A stretch of DNA of 64,000 nt from Gibbula magus (taxonomy: Eukaryota > Mollusca > Gastropoda > Trochida > Trochidae), in contig OW388300.1 of the NCBI GenBank assembly GCA_936450465.1, forward strand, positions 17,621,266 to 17,685,265. The letters run 5' to 3'. Positions 35,263 to 48,535 of this stretch are shown here, one piece after another. The translations under genes were made by a program, and so were the position numbers. Numbering within the stretch: position 1 is the stretch's first letter; each line of letters opens with the position of its first letter. The notes below the pieces were generated by a model. It was not told the DNA's origin. It searched no databases and was given only the letters and a program-made list of their open reading frames with translations.

Positions 35263-38200
35263 AAATATCATCATCGTCATGACATATAATTGGTTTTTGG
35301 AAATAAACCTTTGTGCTGTGCACTTAAGTACTGGCAGTGTGCTATCAAAAAGATAAACTCTGTGATAATGGAACGGAAGTTTAAAAGTTGTACTATTTAT
35401 ACTTCAACGAACTACTTTAATGCATGCACCATCTCTTCGCTTACCACTCCCATGGAACATTACAATCTAAATAAGAATCAACATGCATGTGTACTTGAGG
35501 ATATACAAATAAGTTGTAACATTAAACACATTCCGTTCTTCTTCTGTTAGTTTGATAAACACATTATTTTCCTATCTGGAGAAAATACATATCGCTTTAC
35601 CTGTTGGACATACTGTTATATTGGCATACGAGCGTACATGCTTTACATACTATTTCTTTTACTTTTTTCGTTCACTACATACTTATCAGAAAATGCACAT
35701 TAGATGTCTGTTTGCACAATTTAGGGTTCTTCTAAATAAATATATATTGGATCTAACGGAACTGTTACATAAGCATCAAACGCAATCAATTGTGGATTGA
35801 ACCTCCTCTTGATTCATCATATATATGCTGCAGTCGTTGTAATCTATCGATCAAACCATGGCAAGTTGCCAACATGTTGGCATGGTGTCATGTAACTGAA
35901 CGTTCATGACATATTGAAATATATAAGCAAATTAAAACTACCTACTTTAATGATTAAACATTTACATATTCAGCGTTGTATGTATTTTTACATTAACTTC
36001 GTTTGCAACTACTGGTTTTGTTTTGGAGAAAATAAGTGGATTGGAAAGCACTCTAAATGACGAAGATAATGATGAATTGTGATAAATGTTCTCTGTTATT
36101 AGGGAAGGTGTACACTGTCGGTCAAACGAAACTCCTACCAGATATCTTATCAGATTTCGTAAAAACTATAATAAACAGTTTAGCAATATTATAGCTTTAT
36201 GAAGTTGCATCATTTTTGCATAATATATCTAAATGTCAGAAGATGTGATGTCACGAAAGAATGGCGATTGTTTAAATGACCAGAAAATGTTAATTTTTCG
36301 ATCAGTGATTAATCAGAAATAAATTTGAACAGATTTCCATACAACCATGAACGACAATACAGGCACGCATTCCCATTAAAGTAGTGATGATACTACAGAT
36401 GTACGTGGTTACGCTGCGAAAGTGATTCAAACGGAAAATAGTCTTCATTGGCCGTGGTTTTCATGAATGTTATTCACTAGAATCACAGTTGTTCACGTTT
36501 TCAATGGACTTTCATTTTCTGTATTGCTTAAGTATAAGAGACGTTATTCCACTTTTATTTGAAGGAAAGTTTAGTAGGTGTTTCTTTTGGTCGACAATTA
36601 CAATCTGATTGATGAATCCCATTTCAACCATTGAACGTGACTGTTATGATGATCACAGTTAATACATGTGAAATGTACCAAAAGAACTTTCACTGTATCT
36701 CTCAAGGGACATGTCAAAAAAGATAAACTTGCTGTCACAAAGATAACGTTATCAATAAAGGAAAGGAAGTAGGGATTTCTTCTACATACCAGTATGACCT
36801 TTATTGGTGCACCTTTAACAGCTGTTTTTTTTATGGAGATACACATTCTTAACTGCTATATTCTTACATTATGCATATATTTCCCACAAATTTGAAGATT
36901 AACATTTTCATTATAAATATTAAATGGCCACATGTTATCAGGTTTGTCTATAAATTAACTATATCGGTTAAAATCTAATTAAACATGTAAATTTGGCAAA
37001 ATATCATAAGATGAAATAATCAATGATTATGCATATTGTATTGTATACCATTGACTACAATATAGGAATATCTATTTCCAGTACATGGTTATCCATTTCT
37101 GAGAAAAGGGTATGAAACTAATAAAAGTGTTTTTGTACTCGAGAGCGCAAATACATTGTTTCTAATTCTTCTTTTTTCATACTGAATATTGGTAGGATTG
37201 TTTTTAGAAGCTGATTTCATTGTTTGGTAACATGATATCAGTCGAGAAAAGACCGTTATGCATTTAAGATTCACCTTTCAACAACTACCATTGAAACGTA
37301 AACACTTACAGATGATATGTGATATATTAAATAATTGACCAAATTATGTTTCTATGGTTGGGCATAAACACTTGTTTTCTCAAAACCCAAGTGTTCAACC
37401 ATTATCATTATTAAAAGATTTAATATAATCAAGAGCTTTGTTAACAAAACCTTATGAAAAAAGGAGTGATCGTTATGCATTGAAAATAACTAGTTTTATG
37501 TTTGAGAAATTAAGTAATTAGAGACCATAATAAATGTATCGCTACAGGATACGTCCATTCTTAGAACATCAAACAGAACCAACTCAATTATGAAAACTAC
37601 ACCAATTATCTAAAGCTCACATAGCATTAAGCTCTAATAGTCAAACAGCGTTAATGTTTCTAAAAGCTCATGTTCTCTTGACTTTCCATATTCAAACCTA
37701 TATCTGATTTAATTTTGGTATTAGTTTGGAGCCAGAAAGTATCACGTAATAACACTTTTCATTTTCAATGAAGGGTAGCAATGTATTTAAATGGATTGTC
37801 GGAGCCCTAATTTAGGAAAACAACGTTAGTTGATGCAGTTGTTTCAGTGAAATATTAATAACAACAACACAGCACTTTTATAACCGTTTCAAATAATACT
37901 AGGGGGCTATGAATGTTTAGACATTTGAATTAATATTCATGGGTACTTGTTAAATAGCAAAGGCATTAGGAATTTAAGGTTTATCTGTTTCATTAACTTG
38001 TCTGCCTTGATTGTGCAATGATGTGCAACACTCAGATAGTGACACTGTCTTATAAGAGGAATGATACTCGAGATAATTCCCATCCATTAATTATGAAACG
38101 AATGTCAACAAAATAGCAGATACATAATAGATACAGTGAAAGATAAATTTATTTTTCTTTATCATAAATATAAACTCTCAAACCACAAACAAGTTTGACT

Positions 38201-38317
38201 GAAGATTGTATATTCAATATATATAAGTCGATGAAATGTATTTGTCGTTGTATCATGTGACCGATTGTAAAATATAACATGCATGCACTAAAAATGACAG
38301 CTTCGGTTAGACATTAA

Positions 38318-38650
38318 AGGGGCAGTAGCACGTTTTTTCGCTGAAATAAGTCGATGAAATGTATTTGAAAAATAATGTCACCAATAGTAAAACACCCTTC
38401 TCTCTTCGGAAAATCTAGTTTAAAATGAGTGTGCATGGTTCCGTAAAGACATGGGAGTCGGTTTTGTCATTCGAAATAATAAGTTGTGTTCACAATAAAA
38501 CGGCCGCAATGCAAATTATTACCACAACGGATAAATGGTCTGTGTAATTAGAAGTTTTACCCTCTGAAGTAAATATAAATGACATAAACTATCATTATAA
38601 ATGGTAAATTTGAAAAAAGTAAAAATTCCTAAAAACGTGCTCCTGCCCCT
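38318..38650 (+). mobile_element. TTAA-flanked MITE, family 2
   Basis: TTAA at 38314-38317 and 38651-38654. Ends AGGGGCAGTAGCACGTTTTT and AAAAACGTGCTCCTGCCCCT are inverted repeats with one mismatch. 333 bp, non-coding. The left flank (38245-38317) is a copy of 34721-34795, which shows the unoccupied TTAA. Confidence 0.9.
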
Positions 38651-40815
38651 TTAATAGCACGAGATGCTAATGTACACACAAAAATGGAAATACTATTTCA
38701 GACATAAGAACATCTGATATTAACATGCATATAACATTTTCAAAACCACATATGTATCTGATCAACAGATGTATAAACATTGTTACCTGTTTGTGCCGCT
38801 TGAACAATATTAGTTTAGCAAGATAATATAATTTTCCAACTGGATAACCACTATATGCAATATCAATGATCTGTATACTAGAAACGAATCTACCTATGTA
38901 GTTGTGTGTGTCACTGCAACCGAGTTCCAGCACACACGTTAAAAAGTAGTATGTTTACATTTGGCCTGCAAAATCTCTTAAAAGCAACAGAGCAAGAGAA
39001 TATGATTTAAAAGTTCATACTTCCTCAGTTCTCGTATTCATTTGCAGCCTGTAAACAAATTCAATATTCTATATAATATATACATTTACTCCAAGTGACA
39101 TCCATTTGACGATCATGTGATTCTAAATTTAAAGGATGCACACAGTGAAAACGTTCAAGAATAATTTTAAGGATATACATGCAATATATAGAATTCCTTT
39201 CGTGGAGTTGTCAAGCACATTGGTGATATGATATGAATGATATGGAATACTATGATCCTTAATACGAATAACGGATATTAATTTATTGTTTTCACAGAGC
39301 GTTCTATACAGTAAATATGTAGTAAGCTTTTATGTTGTTTGGGTACACATTTAAAGAGTTAAAGCCACCAAAGCGTGTCATGTCTCTGTTATGAAGCATA
39401 AATATTGTTGATTATCATTTGGGGGTTATCTACCGTGCATACAGATTTCATATACTGGTATGATAACTTAAAGTTGAAATGAAACCGCTAGGAGAGAGAA
39501 ACTCGGCGTTACTCTTTTAATTTTCTGATAAAGTGAAGCTGGCATACCCCTGGTCATTTGACTTTACATATACATATTCAGTTAACATACAAACTGTTTT
39601 ATATTAAATGAATGAATACATGTTACTATACAGTAAGAGGTTTTTCTATAAGATTATATGGTTTGATGATGTAAAATGGTATTTACGTATCATAATTATT
39701 GAAACAACTTATAGATTTAAATTATATGTTGACATCTAAGATTTAATATTTCATGAGATAAGAGACAAAACTGGTATAAATTCGAAGTTCGATAGCCATT
39801 CTAAAATGAATGGACATTTGCAGTTATTACTTTATAAATATTGTGTAAGATAGTATTCTGTACAATAAAATAAACAGTTTATAGCATAACAAATATATTA
39901 CTTTTGGATGTTAGAAATGCAACGATTGAACTTGATTGAATATCCAGAAAATAGGAATATATAACTGAGTATAATAATAGTCGTCGCACAAATAACATCT
40001 TCAATACGAAAAATATTGGAAGAAAAAAACTTCAGTTATATCTCCAAAGCACATGCATAGTGATAAATACAACGCATGCTCTTTCTAGTAAGTGTGTCAT
40101 TAACATTTTCAAAATCATTCCATCCGTTTTCTGCATTCATACATCATTATTCTACTGAACTAAATTCGAAACCAACATAAACATGGCTGTTACTTCTGTA
40201 TATACTGTAAACCAATGAACGTAGCCACTTCATTGAAATCACACTCCCTATTTCGGTCAAGTGTACACCTGTCAGAAAAAAGTGTTGTAAATTATTCCAA
40301 AGTAGTCATGTAGTCTTCATGTAGTGTGGTAATATTGATGTATACCATAGTGTACTACACACATTACTGATGTCTGGGGACGCCCATCTGTCATATGTCC
40401 ACATCCACAGTGTTCAGTGTTTAGTGGAAGTTACACATTTTAAAGGAGATACTGACATGAATAATAATATAATATTATTCGTTATTGCCCGTTGGGGAAT
40501 TTGTTTCATGTCTGAGTGGGCATGAATGAACAATTATACACATTCATTCATGATAATGATGTTTAATTATGTGTTCGTCATTAACAGTTTCGTTATTTGG
40601 ATTGTGATATATCAAAAGTAATTACAATTTGAAAAGGAACCACCATATTGGTAAATACTGTTTATGAAAATTTCCATATGTTACGTTTAATTTACAAACC
40701 TTTGAGCAAAACAACAGCTTGGAATATCATTTGTAACTTAATGTTTCTTTTTTTATATTCATAATGTTGACAGATTGCAAACAAATTTGTTAATTACATG
40801 TAATTCATTACAGTG

Positions 40816-42450
40816 TTTTAACGAGAGCTTTGACATACACTCAACCGCAAAAAGGAAGGACACAATACACAATACCAGATAATCAATCCATGAGACATAA
40901 ACACCATCAAAATAAATAGAAACATCACGTATCCAGAAGCTAACTAAAACTAAATTTGAAATGTCAAAACTTTATCTCTTTGTATTTCTGAGAAACGAAC
41001 GTTTTACATATCTTTTTTTTTCACATCGCCTTCACGAGATGATATAATTGTTTTATCACATCCTACGTCATCAAAATTGAGTCCTAGAGGGTACGTTATG
41101 TTGACAACATCATTTATCAATTAAACTTCTACATTTTATGATTTTAAAGTTAAATGCCAACATTTTGAAAAGGCGATCTCAGCAACCCAAGTGTACTTGA
41201 GTAAGTATAAACTGATTATATTAAGTATTACATCCTTACGCATGAAATTGTGGGTAACTCTTTACAAATCATATCCCTATTAAAAAAATATTCAAAATCG
41301 ACTTTTGTGGTTGAGTGTACAGTTAAACATTGATTGATCATGAAATAAACATAATATATGCTGATGTTAGCTAATACAAATGAACAATAGATGTGAACAA
41401 CTCAGATGTGAAACGCTGTTTTAATCTTGATAATTTATCATTTCCTACGTTGAGGTTTTATAAGTACACATAGAAAAATATACTCTCGGCTAAGAGCTGT
41501 TAATGTGGCCCTGGTCAATCACAACGAGTATAGTACTGTAAGTAAATATAATTGTATCAATAAAAACTGAAAATCCTTTGGTTACCGAAATATCTATATT
41601 TCCCGTTTAATAAAAACCTATGGAAAAGTATACGGACAGATATTATTTAATTCTGGGCATGAATAATCAAGCAATAAACAACTTTGTAAGAGATGCTTGA
41701 GTGTTCATAACTCGATCATCGATGTCAACAAACAACGAGTGTGTCCCGGCACAGTTTGCTTGTCATCAAATAACGGAACACAGATATTTCACATTCTTTA
41801 GAGTTGCTTTTACAATCTATTGCTTTTTCTGTAAATAGAAATAGTGTCCTTACTGTTTGCAATTACCAAAGGCTACTACTGTTGTACCAAGATTTAGTCT
41901 GCTTAACTAATTTGGTAGCTTTTAAAAGTAGTCCCGCATCCGATGCCACGTGGTTTTCTGAAACAGCCAATGAAATTGCCCCTATGGTTTATCCCACGTG
42001 TTCAGCATAGCGACATATATTATCTATATGCATTGAAAATAAGTCATTACACATATTTTGATATGCTGCACATGTTTATACCATGTGTATTTCTTCAAGA
42101 AAGTATGCATTCTACAGCCAAATTTCATTAACATCTGAGAACATGTCTTTATTATATACTTTGAAATAAACTATTAATTTGTATATTTCCTTAAATATTT
42201 AGACAATAATTATGATAAATAATCATGAATAATGGTTTTGGAGCGAACATAAATATTAAGAAATAAGAAACTGGTAGACAGTTAAATTTATTCCGCATAG
42301 TGAATACAAATGAACTAAACATTTGAATAACCTAATCTGAGCCGATCTAATATATTCAAGGAGATGTTTTAAAATGCGATGCACATATTAAATTACCCTG
42401 ATTTTTTAAAAGAAATAATGAATAAATTAATTTTCAAAATATAAGAATAG
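40816..42450. other. Non-coding stretch
   Basis: No gene recognised. Frames at 41804-42010 and 41943-42131 overlap in two phases and show no motif. Confidence 0.5.
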
Positions 42451-42895
42451 TTATCCACAGCTGACAGTATTGCCGATTCCCTGGCGAGATTCGAAAACCG
42501 GACCACTTGATCCGAAGTTGAACGAACCAATCACAGACTTGTTTATGTTCACGCTGGATTTGTGAAATCCATCCATTATTGCTGTTTCATTAATTGTTCC
42601 AATAATTCAGTGGAGAACGGGAGATTAGCGATCCTATTTGTTTTTTGTCATTAGTTTAGTATCAGTTTGGATACATACAATATATGGATTGAAGATGATT
42701 AGAGAAGATACAGAGGACGATGTAAAAACATTAACTGAACAATGAGAATATTTCTTGAAGTAGTTTTAATTATAACTTTGCTTGGCTTCTGTGACGTATT
42801 TGTTTACCATTCAGATAGACGGCGACGATTCTTTCTATCACACAAACCAATTTCTGAGTGGTTCTGGTAAGAAAACAGTAGTACAGAGAGAGACC
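42451..42895. repeat. Dispersed block, copy 1 (with eroded SINE head)
   Basis: Aligns with 61231-61640 over its full length (for example ACATACAATATATGGATTGA). Its first 90 bases (GATTCGAAAACCGGACC...CCGAAGT) are a minus-strand remnant of the SINE family at 34054-34370. The rest is non-coding. Confidence 0.75.
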
Positions 42896-43592
42896 TAATT
42901 GGTTACGGTGAGTTATCAACTAGAGAATGTAAATAATCAGCTTTATAGTATGTATTATAAAACTGAAATTGTATATCGACTTCACGTTCACCAAGGTAGA
43001 TTTAAACAGATTTCACTGATATCACTGTAAGTATTAGCTTTGCAGGGAGAATATCCCGGTTTCAGTTGTGTACGTTTCTGTATATACTACCAATACAGCA
43101 ACCAATAGAGTTGAACAGAAGACATGATTCGGATACCATTGAGAAATATCCCGATACCATCATGTCCATACATGTTACTTTTCACAGACCACATGACGCA
43201 CGTATAAGAACCACTCTTATCGTCTCATAACGTTTTATAGCAATTACTGTATTACAGTAGGACCAGATAATAAGATCATTTCCATGGTTTGTACATCTCT
43301 CTAGAAGCTTCAATTTCTTTCTTTGTGTATGCCCTCATTCTTGTAAAAACAAGAAAGCTTCCTACAATTACAAGATTTGTGATGCAGAACAGATTAGGAA
43401 CGTGGTAAATTGTCTTTGTTTTAGCAGCTTATTTATTGGTTATAGAGATATCATTCATAGTGGCATGTTTATGATTATTGATAAGGATTGTGAGAAATTT
43501 GCAATAAGGAAATACCATATTACCTTTATTTGTATCTATTTCTTTCGCTGCCTCTCAAACACCATGATGGTTCCCAATGTTATGATATATGA

Positions 43593-43985
43593 AATAAGAC
43601 AGACAAATCACCACCTTCAACTGACAAAAGTCAAGCCATATTTTTGTGAGAAGATTCAGCTCATCCGCCAGCAGTTGACTGAAAGCATGTCTCCATCGAC
43701 ACTGACTTGCCGATCTTTGATAATGATTCACTCAGTGAATTCATACCCTTCACACAAGAGGAAGTTATGAAGCTTCTAACAAAGTCTAAGAGGACTTACT
43801 GCAGCTTAGATCCCATCCCAACTAAACTTGTGTATGATAACTTAGACATTCTACTCCCTGTCACAACAGACCTGGTCAACACGAGTCTGTCGTCCGGCGT
43901 TGTCCCAGACGCATATAAGAAAGCCCTTGTTATGCCTCTGATAAAAAAGCCTGGCTTAGATCCTGACAATCCAAAGAATTACTGA
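43593..43985 (+). pseudogene. L2-type ORF2 fragment before the RT core
   Basis: Two frames overlap here. The clearer one (43707-43982) reads FTQEEVMKLLTKSKRTYC, SLDPIPTKLV and KALVMPLIKKPGLDP, matching the region leading into L2/CR1 reverse transcriptase. It ends at a TGA (43983-43985) in the NYRPVSNL motif, a CGA-to-TGA change. The preceding piece (GEKIQLIRQQL-like, from about 43640) is in another frame, so at least one frameshift lies near 43700. The frame starting at 43402 is host DNA fused to LINE sequence. Confidence 0.8.
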
Positions 43986-44079
43986 CCGGTATCGAACTTA
44001 ACTTTCATTTCAAAGCTTTCTGAGAAAGCAGTAGCTATGCGCTGTCAAGTTATCTCACCAGAAATGAACTCTATGACCC

Positions 44080-45021
44080 ATGCCAATCTGCTACAGATCA
44101 TCCCACAGCACTGAGACGGCTCTTTTGAAAATAGTCAATGATACCCGTTGTGATTGCCCTTATTGCACTGATTTAAGTACCGCTTTCGACACAATAGATC
44201 ACGACAAACTCTTGGTCAGACTTGAAACAGAACTTGGTCTACATGGTACAGCACTCCACTGGATGGAATCATACCTCAGTGACAGATTCCAGTCGATAGT
44301 AGTGAACAATACCTCATCATCACCTGTTCTTCTAAACTGTGGAGTACCACAAGGTTCAGTGCTTGGACCAACACTTTTCTGTCTGTACACCAGACCCCTC
44401 GGCGAGCTTATCCAGAAGCACAAACTCCCACGTCACAGTTTTGCTGATGATACACAAGTTTCTACATCTTTCAAACCAAATGCAACCTCATCTTTGGAAT
44501 CAACACGTGTACTGTCTTCTTGTTGTAAAGACATACAGACCTGGATGGCATCCAATATGTTGAAACTAAATCCTGAAAAGACAGAAGTAATCTTTCTTGG
44601 ACCATCAACCAGGAGGAAGAAGTGTGCAGTGGACTCGATCACCATTGATAACACAGATATGCCTATATCTTCATCTGCTAGGGATCTTGGTGTGATCTGG
44701 GATTCAGAGCTGTCCATGCAGAAACACATCAGTTACATCTGCAAGGTGTGTCACCTCCATCTGAGAAATATTGGGAGAATACGGTCCTGTCTCACCAAAG
44801 AATCTGCCATACTTCTGTGCCTGTCTATGGTCATGAACAGACCTGACTACTGCAACAGCCTCCTCATTCACAGTCCTATGAAACACCTTGAAAAACTCCA
44901 AAAGATACAGAACACTGCTGCAAGGATTGTTTGCGGTGCTCAAAGTTTGATCACATCACGCCTGTTCTCATGGATCTTCATTGGCTCCCAATCAAGCAAC
45001 GTGTTATCTTCAAAACCTTAA
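44080..45021 (+). pseudogene. L2-type reverse transcriptase core
   Basis: A 313-codon frame: YRSSHSTETALL (5-16), motif A DLSTAFDTIDH (31-41), GVPQGSVLGP (88-97), active-site FADD intact (121-124), WMASNMLKLNPEKTE, LGVIWDSELS and NTAARIV. The wording is that of L2/CR1-clade non-LTR retrotransposons. Sequence between 43986 and 44080 carries two more phase changes. After about residue 287 (near 44940) the frame is wrong; the proper C-terminus continues in another frame. It cannot make a whole protein. Confidence 0.9.
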
Positions 45022-45288
45022 GTTTAACACACCAGTGCCTCCATGGATCAGCTCCACAGTATCTGAAGGACTTACTGCATCAGTATACTCAACCAGAAGC
45101 CTACGTTCTGATCAGATGGGATACTTAGTGGTGCCACGGATAAAGATGACAGCTATGGTGGCAGATCCTTCTCCCACAGTGCCCCATCGGAGTGGAACGC
45201 TCTCCCTGCAGAGATTCGTCTGAACCAGGACTATCCTTCTTTCAGAAACATGATTAAGACACATCTTTTCCACCCAGCTTTCGAATGA
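44931..45288 (+). pseudogene. L2-type ORF2 C-terminal fragment
   Basis: The frame from 44931 reads FDHITPVLMDLHWLPIKQRV and SAPQYLKDLL, a hallmark of L2/CR1 C-termini. It shifts near 45100 to RSLRSDQMGYLVVPRIK, then again before LPAEIRLNQDYPSFRNMI and a stop near 45288. So at least two frameshifts occur in 360 bp. A short 3' region with the GCGCTATATAA tail follows. Confidence 0.8.
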
Positions 45289-46497
45289 ACCTTAACTTCC
45301 AATACCCCTTTGCGCTCTGAGCAAACTATTCAGTCTGGAAAAGCGCTATATAAATTGACTTTATTATTATATGATATTCTGTTGAAGAAGGGCCATTAAG
45401 ATCTTAAGCTATTGCTCCTAGAAAACCACCATTCGTTTCGTATTCAACATTTTTAAATTCAAAGTTTGAGAGTACTGTTTCTAAAATAAATATATTTGAT
45501 TTAAAATTCAAAATACATTGACCAGCATGTTATTATTCTTGCAATGCTCACATGTGGAATGTGGAAAGCACATGGGCGGATAAATATCTAATTTATTTGA
45601 AGTATTTTAGTTAATAACGAATCTTGCACATTCCCATGTCATGTAATTGATGAGTTAGAATATGAGAAACCGTGAACTCGCTTGAAATTCATACGTGAAA
45701 AAAATCCTTTTAATATTTTGAATCGACAAAGTAAAATCAAGATTAGATCATTTCACTATCACAGAGATAATATTTACGATAGGAAAACGGAAGCAGAGGA
45801 ATCTGCTCTCCATCATTATACCTCATTTAACTCCCCTGGTGCATTACGATTTTAACAGCCGTTCAGAAATGAGTGTATGTAAAAATAGAAATACCCCCTC
45901 TTTGAAAATTAGACGACTTTGTAGGCATACAGTCAAGAACGCAATTTAATCATAAACCTAATACCAAAAGAAACTTTGCACCCATCTTCTTGTCTTAATA
46001 AATCATATAATAGGCAACGATTGGATTTTGGGTTTTTAAGTATTGTAATAATTATTCAATTTTACATTCGATGTATGAAAATATTCATTTCAAAAGTTTA
46101 TTTAAATAAAAAGTTTGGACGCATCAACATACGAGGGGTTTCAAAATGTGTTTGATCAATTCGTCTGTGATTCGGTGGTGGTCTCGTACTCGGTGGTCTT
46201 TGCTAATGGGTAATATCAACGGACTTTTAACATCAGAAACTGTTTCAGTAGTGCGTTAGTCGCTTAACATGTGTGTCTTGTCAAAATTAAAAGTTTTTTT
46301 GTTTTTTTTTTAACAAACACGACCGTGATATATAATTATTAATTATATATATATAAATCTTTCACAATAACCATTCACTGATAACTGACTTCTTGATGTT
46401 ATATTTGTGGTGGATTCATTGAGAAAAACATTTAAGTGTATGCACTTGGATTTAAATAAATATCTTCATGATAAATAACCGAATAAGCTCCATATAA

Positions 46498-47095
46498 TAA
46501 TGAATGAATGAATGAATTTCTTTATTGCCTCAAATGATAATCGAAGATTACATAAAGATTAATCAATTACATACATATACAAATGGAATTTACAAAATAC
46601 AAAATACATTATTTACAATATTGACAACATTGGTACTTTCGAAATCATTCCTCAAATAATTCTCCAAAGAATATATATATTTACACAATTGGAGCACAAT
46701 GGTTTGCGATGATGTTGCATCGAGCCCGGGTATGTCTTAGTGTGCACCACAAAATAGTGAAAGGGCATCTTAATCATCTAACAGTTCAATATGCACATAT
46801 AAATCTACATCAAGTTCATCAAGTAAAGTTGAATAGAATTCATTTCTTTGACATATTACAAATTTGCAGTGTAAAACAATATGGGAGTCGTGATCAAATC
46901 AGTGCCTATTACAGAACGACATTCCATTGAAAATTTTGCTTTTGAACTGAGTTGTACATTTAGTTGAATGTTGGCTTTATATTCTGGGTAAAGGTCTATT
47001 AGATTGTAGAGTCTGTGCATACTTAAACGTTGATGAATTCGTGCATATCTGGACATATTTCTCTTATAGAGAGTTTATATATTGAATATAGTTAT
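46498..47095 (-). mobile_element. LINE 3' fragment, minus strand, with (ATTC)n tail
   Basis: On the minus strand the segment ends GGCAATAAAGAAATTC plus ATTC repeats (46500-46516), the same kind of end as the LINE at 7961-11945. Upstream, about 46890-46770 translates on the minus strand as IVLHCKFVICQRNEFYSTLL and further Asp/Leu-rich residues, resembling the Cys/His C-terminus of a LINE ORF2. Stops and frameshifts surround it. The left limit of homology to a known element is uncertain. Confidence 0.65.
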
Positions 47096-47703
47096 AACAT
47101 TCTAAACTATCTCTTACACAATAATGTAGACAATTACAACACACATGCAAACACAATTGCGATTTAAGACTCATGACCTTGAGCCTTTTAATTAGGAAGC
47201 ACGTTCACATTTCATGTGTGTACCCTGGGTCGTACTATGTGACACATCCGCTAACGGAAGAACGACATAGAATAAATGTGTATCTTTTGTGAAACATAAG
47301 CATACTCATTTCATGGAATTGAAATAAAGAAGGTTTTAATGTTCAATATTTATCGTGTACTTTATTTTGTATTTTAAAAAGTGTACATGACGTACAGTAT
47401 GGAGTTTCACTATGTTATTATCTTTCTTAGTCCTTATGTCTTATTTACATTCAGAAGCAAAATATCTCCGGATTAGTGGCTTTTTTAACTTGTTTTGCAA
47501 CCCAGATTACCTCCAGCGAAAGACGTGATTACGTAAGACTGCAACAGATCAATAGCAGATTTCCGCGATTTGAGAGGAGTTGCGACATACTTTCTTCTTC
47601 AGTACACACCTGGTATCACCGTTATAACACAAGTGATGCATTCACGCCTTATAGAGAGGATTTTTGTTAAATCCACATCCCTTTGAATTATGTCACACAC
47701 GTG

Positions 47704-47705
<2 letters not shown>

Positions 47706-47766
<61 letters not shown>
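47706..47766. repeat. (TA)n microsatellite
   Basis: About 30 TA units, uninterrupted. The frames that cross it in both directions (tyrosine-isoleucine runs) are artefacts. Block D has no such expansion at 34545. Confidence 0.95.
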
Positions 47767-47767
<1 letters not shown>

Positions 47768-48349
47768 GTCAAGTAAACGTGTTTTGCTTGTAGATCAGTC
47801 GGAGGCTTTATTAAATACACAGGACAAAAAGAAATCCACGTGCCTGATCTTTTTGGATCCGCCCCAAATGACATGGATGATAACACAACTGTTTGTCCTG
47901 TGTTACAATAACTATCTTTGACTTTGACTTTGAATTATTTCCTACATACATCGAAATATTTTAATCGTAAAAATAAATTGAAAAAGAACTTGACAGTGGC
48001 GGATCCAGGAATGAATGAAAGGGAGGGGGATCCGTCACAGTTTTTTTTTTAGATTTGAGATAATATTCGTTATGCACACAGTTTGCCATATCCATTGAGT
48101 ATCATTTAACGATTGGTGAAATATCATCTGCATTTCTAGTGGGAAATGGCAGCCTTAGTTTGACTTTGACGTGAGTACATGTAGTGCACTCAGTTTGCTT
48201 TCATGTATTGAATAAGAACTACGTCATGGAGATATACACAGAACAAGGTCAGCAACGTACCTACACGTGTAGCCATCCCGCTTTGTATTTCATTTCATAC
48301 ACTTCATCGTTATTGTTATCATTATATATCATCATTGTCATGACATATA

Positions 48350-48535
48350 CAGTGGAAAATGTCAAAACTGGCACCTGTCTAATCCGGTCTCCTGTCAATA
48401 CTGGCATCATCTTTTGGTCCCGGTAGTCATGTTATAAAGAGACCGTATCTGTCTAATCTGGCAACCTGTCTAAACTGGCATTTAAGTTCGGTCCCGATGG
48501 GTGCCGGTTTAAAGAGTTTCCTCTGTACTTAGTTT
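48350..48535. mobile_element. 186-bp pogo-like MITE at a TA
   Basis: Begins CAGTGGAAAATGTC and ends with the imperfect complement (GAGTTTCCTCTG). TA on both sides (48348-48349 and 48536-48537). CAGTG termini with a TA target are typical of the pogo/Tigger group. Block D at 35281-35300 (GACATATAATTGG) shows the empty TA. The interior repeats CTGTCTAATC / CTGGCA words. No coding. Confidence 0.85.

Larger units (their letters stand above)
29300..40815. repeat. Large duplicated block D (diverged paralog of E)
   Basis: Collinear with 42940-54870 in many patches: 29350-29480 with 42990-43080, 30511-30845 with 43261-43592, 32221-32700 with 45403-45900, 33320-33545 with 47210-47450, 34500-34600 with 47660-47800, 35290-35560 with 48535-48810, and 36600-40800 with 49620-54840. 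Patches differ by perhaps 10-25% and are separated by insertions or deletions. No host gene is visible; frames up to 110 codons (for example 31742-32074) lack motifs. Stretches of D not listed as separate features hold nothing I recognise. Confidence 0.8.
43593..45367 (+). mobile_element. L2-type LINE, 5'-truncated, inactive
   Basis: Carries the second half of an L2/CR1-type ORF2 and a 3' end AAAGCGCTATATAAATTGAC followed by TTATTATTAT. The 7-bp repeat TATATGA flanks it (43586-43592 and 45368-45374). Block D (about 30839) has the unoccupied site. One stop and several frameshifts break the reading frame. The endonuclease part is missing. Confidence 0.9.

Noticed and set aside
47599..47921. Tyrosine/isoleucine-repeat proteins on both strands
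   Set aside because: Produced by the (TA)n tract at 47706-47766.
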